A stretch of 22,483 nucleotides of DNA from Didymodactylos carnosus (lineage: Eukaryota > Rotifera > Eurotatoria > Philodinida > Philodinidae). The notes beneath the pieces are model-generated. The model saw nothing but the letters and a program-made list of their open reading frames with translations, had not been told where the DNA came from and did no database searches. The position numbers and the translations under genes are program-made. Shown piece after piece: positions 21,932 to 22,483 of the stretch (positions are counted from its first letter, which is position 1; the number at the start of each line of letters is the position of its first letter). The DNA lies in NCBI GenBank assembly GCA_905250885.1, contig CAJNOQ010002828.1, positions 1 to 22,483 of the forward strand, given 5' to 3'.

Positions 21932-22344
21932 GATTCAACAGTTGGTGTTAATGTTTTTGAATTTTATGCCATCAATCAAGGTTTACAAGCCGATGTCACT
22001 ATTGAACGATTATTAAAATATTACACGGCTTATGAATATACTCCAATTAAAGGTATGCCAACATTGACATCAAATGAAGAAAGAAAAGTTAGTGTTCAAT
22101 CAAGAGGTTTTAATGATGATCAAGGTCAACAACGAACGAAACAGGTTATTGAACAAGTGATGACGATGATGAGCAAAAACAAGGTAGTGAATATCGTCTA
22201 GTATATGGTACATTGGAATGGTTCAAAAAAGTTAATCATCGTATGCGTTTGATATCAAAAGATGCATTCGTATTCTTGATAAGTTTCTTATTTTGGCTTT
22301 TAAATTAGAACTTTTCAATCCAAGCAAAAAAATGCCTTTGAGAA

Positions 22345-22483
22345 TATCTAGATAAAAAAATACGTTATCGGGCAATATCGGCTTGTGATAGCTAGCTATC
22401 CGTACCACTTTTATTGAGTTAGCTAGCTATATCGGGAAAGATAGCTAGCGACTAGATATCGTACCCGATATATCGGGTTGACG
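22345..22483. repeat. Cluster of GCTAGC and TATCGGG palindromes at window edge
   Basis: Contains the perfect palindromes GATAGCTAGCTATC (22387-22400) and CCCGATATATCGGG (22464-22477). TATCGGG is repeated at 22366, 22430 and 22471, and further GCTAGC cores lie at about 22421 and 22444. GC is higher than in the flanks. It begins just after recognisable alpha-2-macroglobulin similarity stops, so it may be the end of a repeat element that truncated the gene, or satellite-like DNA continuing past the window. Confidence 0.6.

Larger units (their letters stand above)
20594..22306 (+). pseudogene. Broken alpha-2-macroglobulin / TEP / CD109-family gene
   Basis: Family members are secreted or membrane-anchored protease traps and complement-like proteins built from macroglobulin (MG) domains, a bait region and usually a thioester domain. 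Seen in order: QIVQVDPPFFVQTN (near 20626-20665), like the MG3 start; AKRPDGKPVQIENVWVDL (from about 20967), like the next strand block; YVLLTNGRITISSIF (21450-21494) and LVMTRQMVSYSTLLVYSI (from 21583), typical of the bait-region domain; VNVFEFYAINQGLQADVTIE (after 21946), at the place of the 'AVDxSVLLL' block; and DAFVFLI near 22262. The frame must change about six times: stops at 21273, 21358 and 21567, shifts near 21635 and 22153, and one in the A7 run at 21753-21759. No thioester (GCGEQ) domain lies in the window. Recognisable homology ends near 22306. Pseudogene or error-rich assembly; family assignment is from memory of domain patterns. Confidence 0.68.

Noticed and set aside
1..22483. 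CRISPR arrays, bacterial operons, rRNA genes, intact tRNAs
   Set aside because: No regularly spaced direct repeats, no rRNA-like sequence, no complete tRNA fold, and no prokaryotic gene organisation were seen.

Overview
The window looks like AT-rich (roughly 30% GC), intron-containing animal nuclear DNA. It shows no bacterial gene layout and no long intact open reading frame. The one recognisable protein family (alpha-2-macroglobulin / thioester protein), introns of about 60-80 bp, and the abundance of microsatellites and foldback elements fit a small invertebrate. A bdelloid rotifer is my guess, but the sequence alone does not prove it.

Layout. Positions 1-5815 hold what I read as the 5' part of a minus-strand gene: two separate ATG-initiated first-exon candidates (5638-5815 and 2641-2743), both ending in phase 1 at a good GT donor, and a possible shared downstream exon at 81-146. 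Within its introns lie a 312-bp element flanked by TTAA with piggyBac-like ends (1124-1443) and a small hairpin element (1988-2140). Positions 5816-17681 are essentially gene-free: microsatellites, a GC-richer patch at 8521-8660, and a foldback element (10682-11278) whose interior carries a degenerate tRNA-like unit with A-box and B-box motifs. A further minus-strand first-exon candidate lies at 17682-17753. A large asymmetric foldback occupies 18530-19072 and a tight, well-matched foldback 20307-20557.

The right end (about 20594-22306) is a broken copy of an alpha-2-macroglobulin/TEP/CD109-type gene on the plus strand. Segments resembling macroglobulin domains MG3-MG4 and then the bait-region domain can be read in the correct order, but only by changing frame about six times. 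It is either a pseudogene or a gene carrying many assembly indels. The foldback lies just before its first recognisable segment. The recognisable homology stops shortly before a cluster of GCTAGC and TATCGGG palindromes that runs to the window edge.

The alpha-2-macroglobulin relic, the TTAA element and the foldbacks are directly visible in the sequence. The isolated first exons are supported by open frame, start codon and splice signal only, and their products are not recognised.
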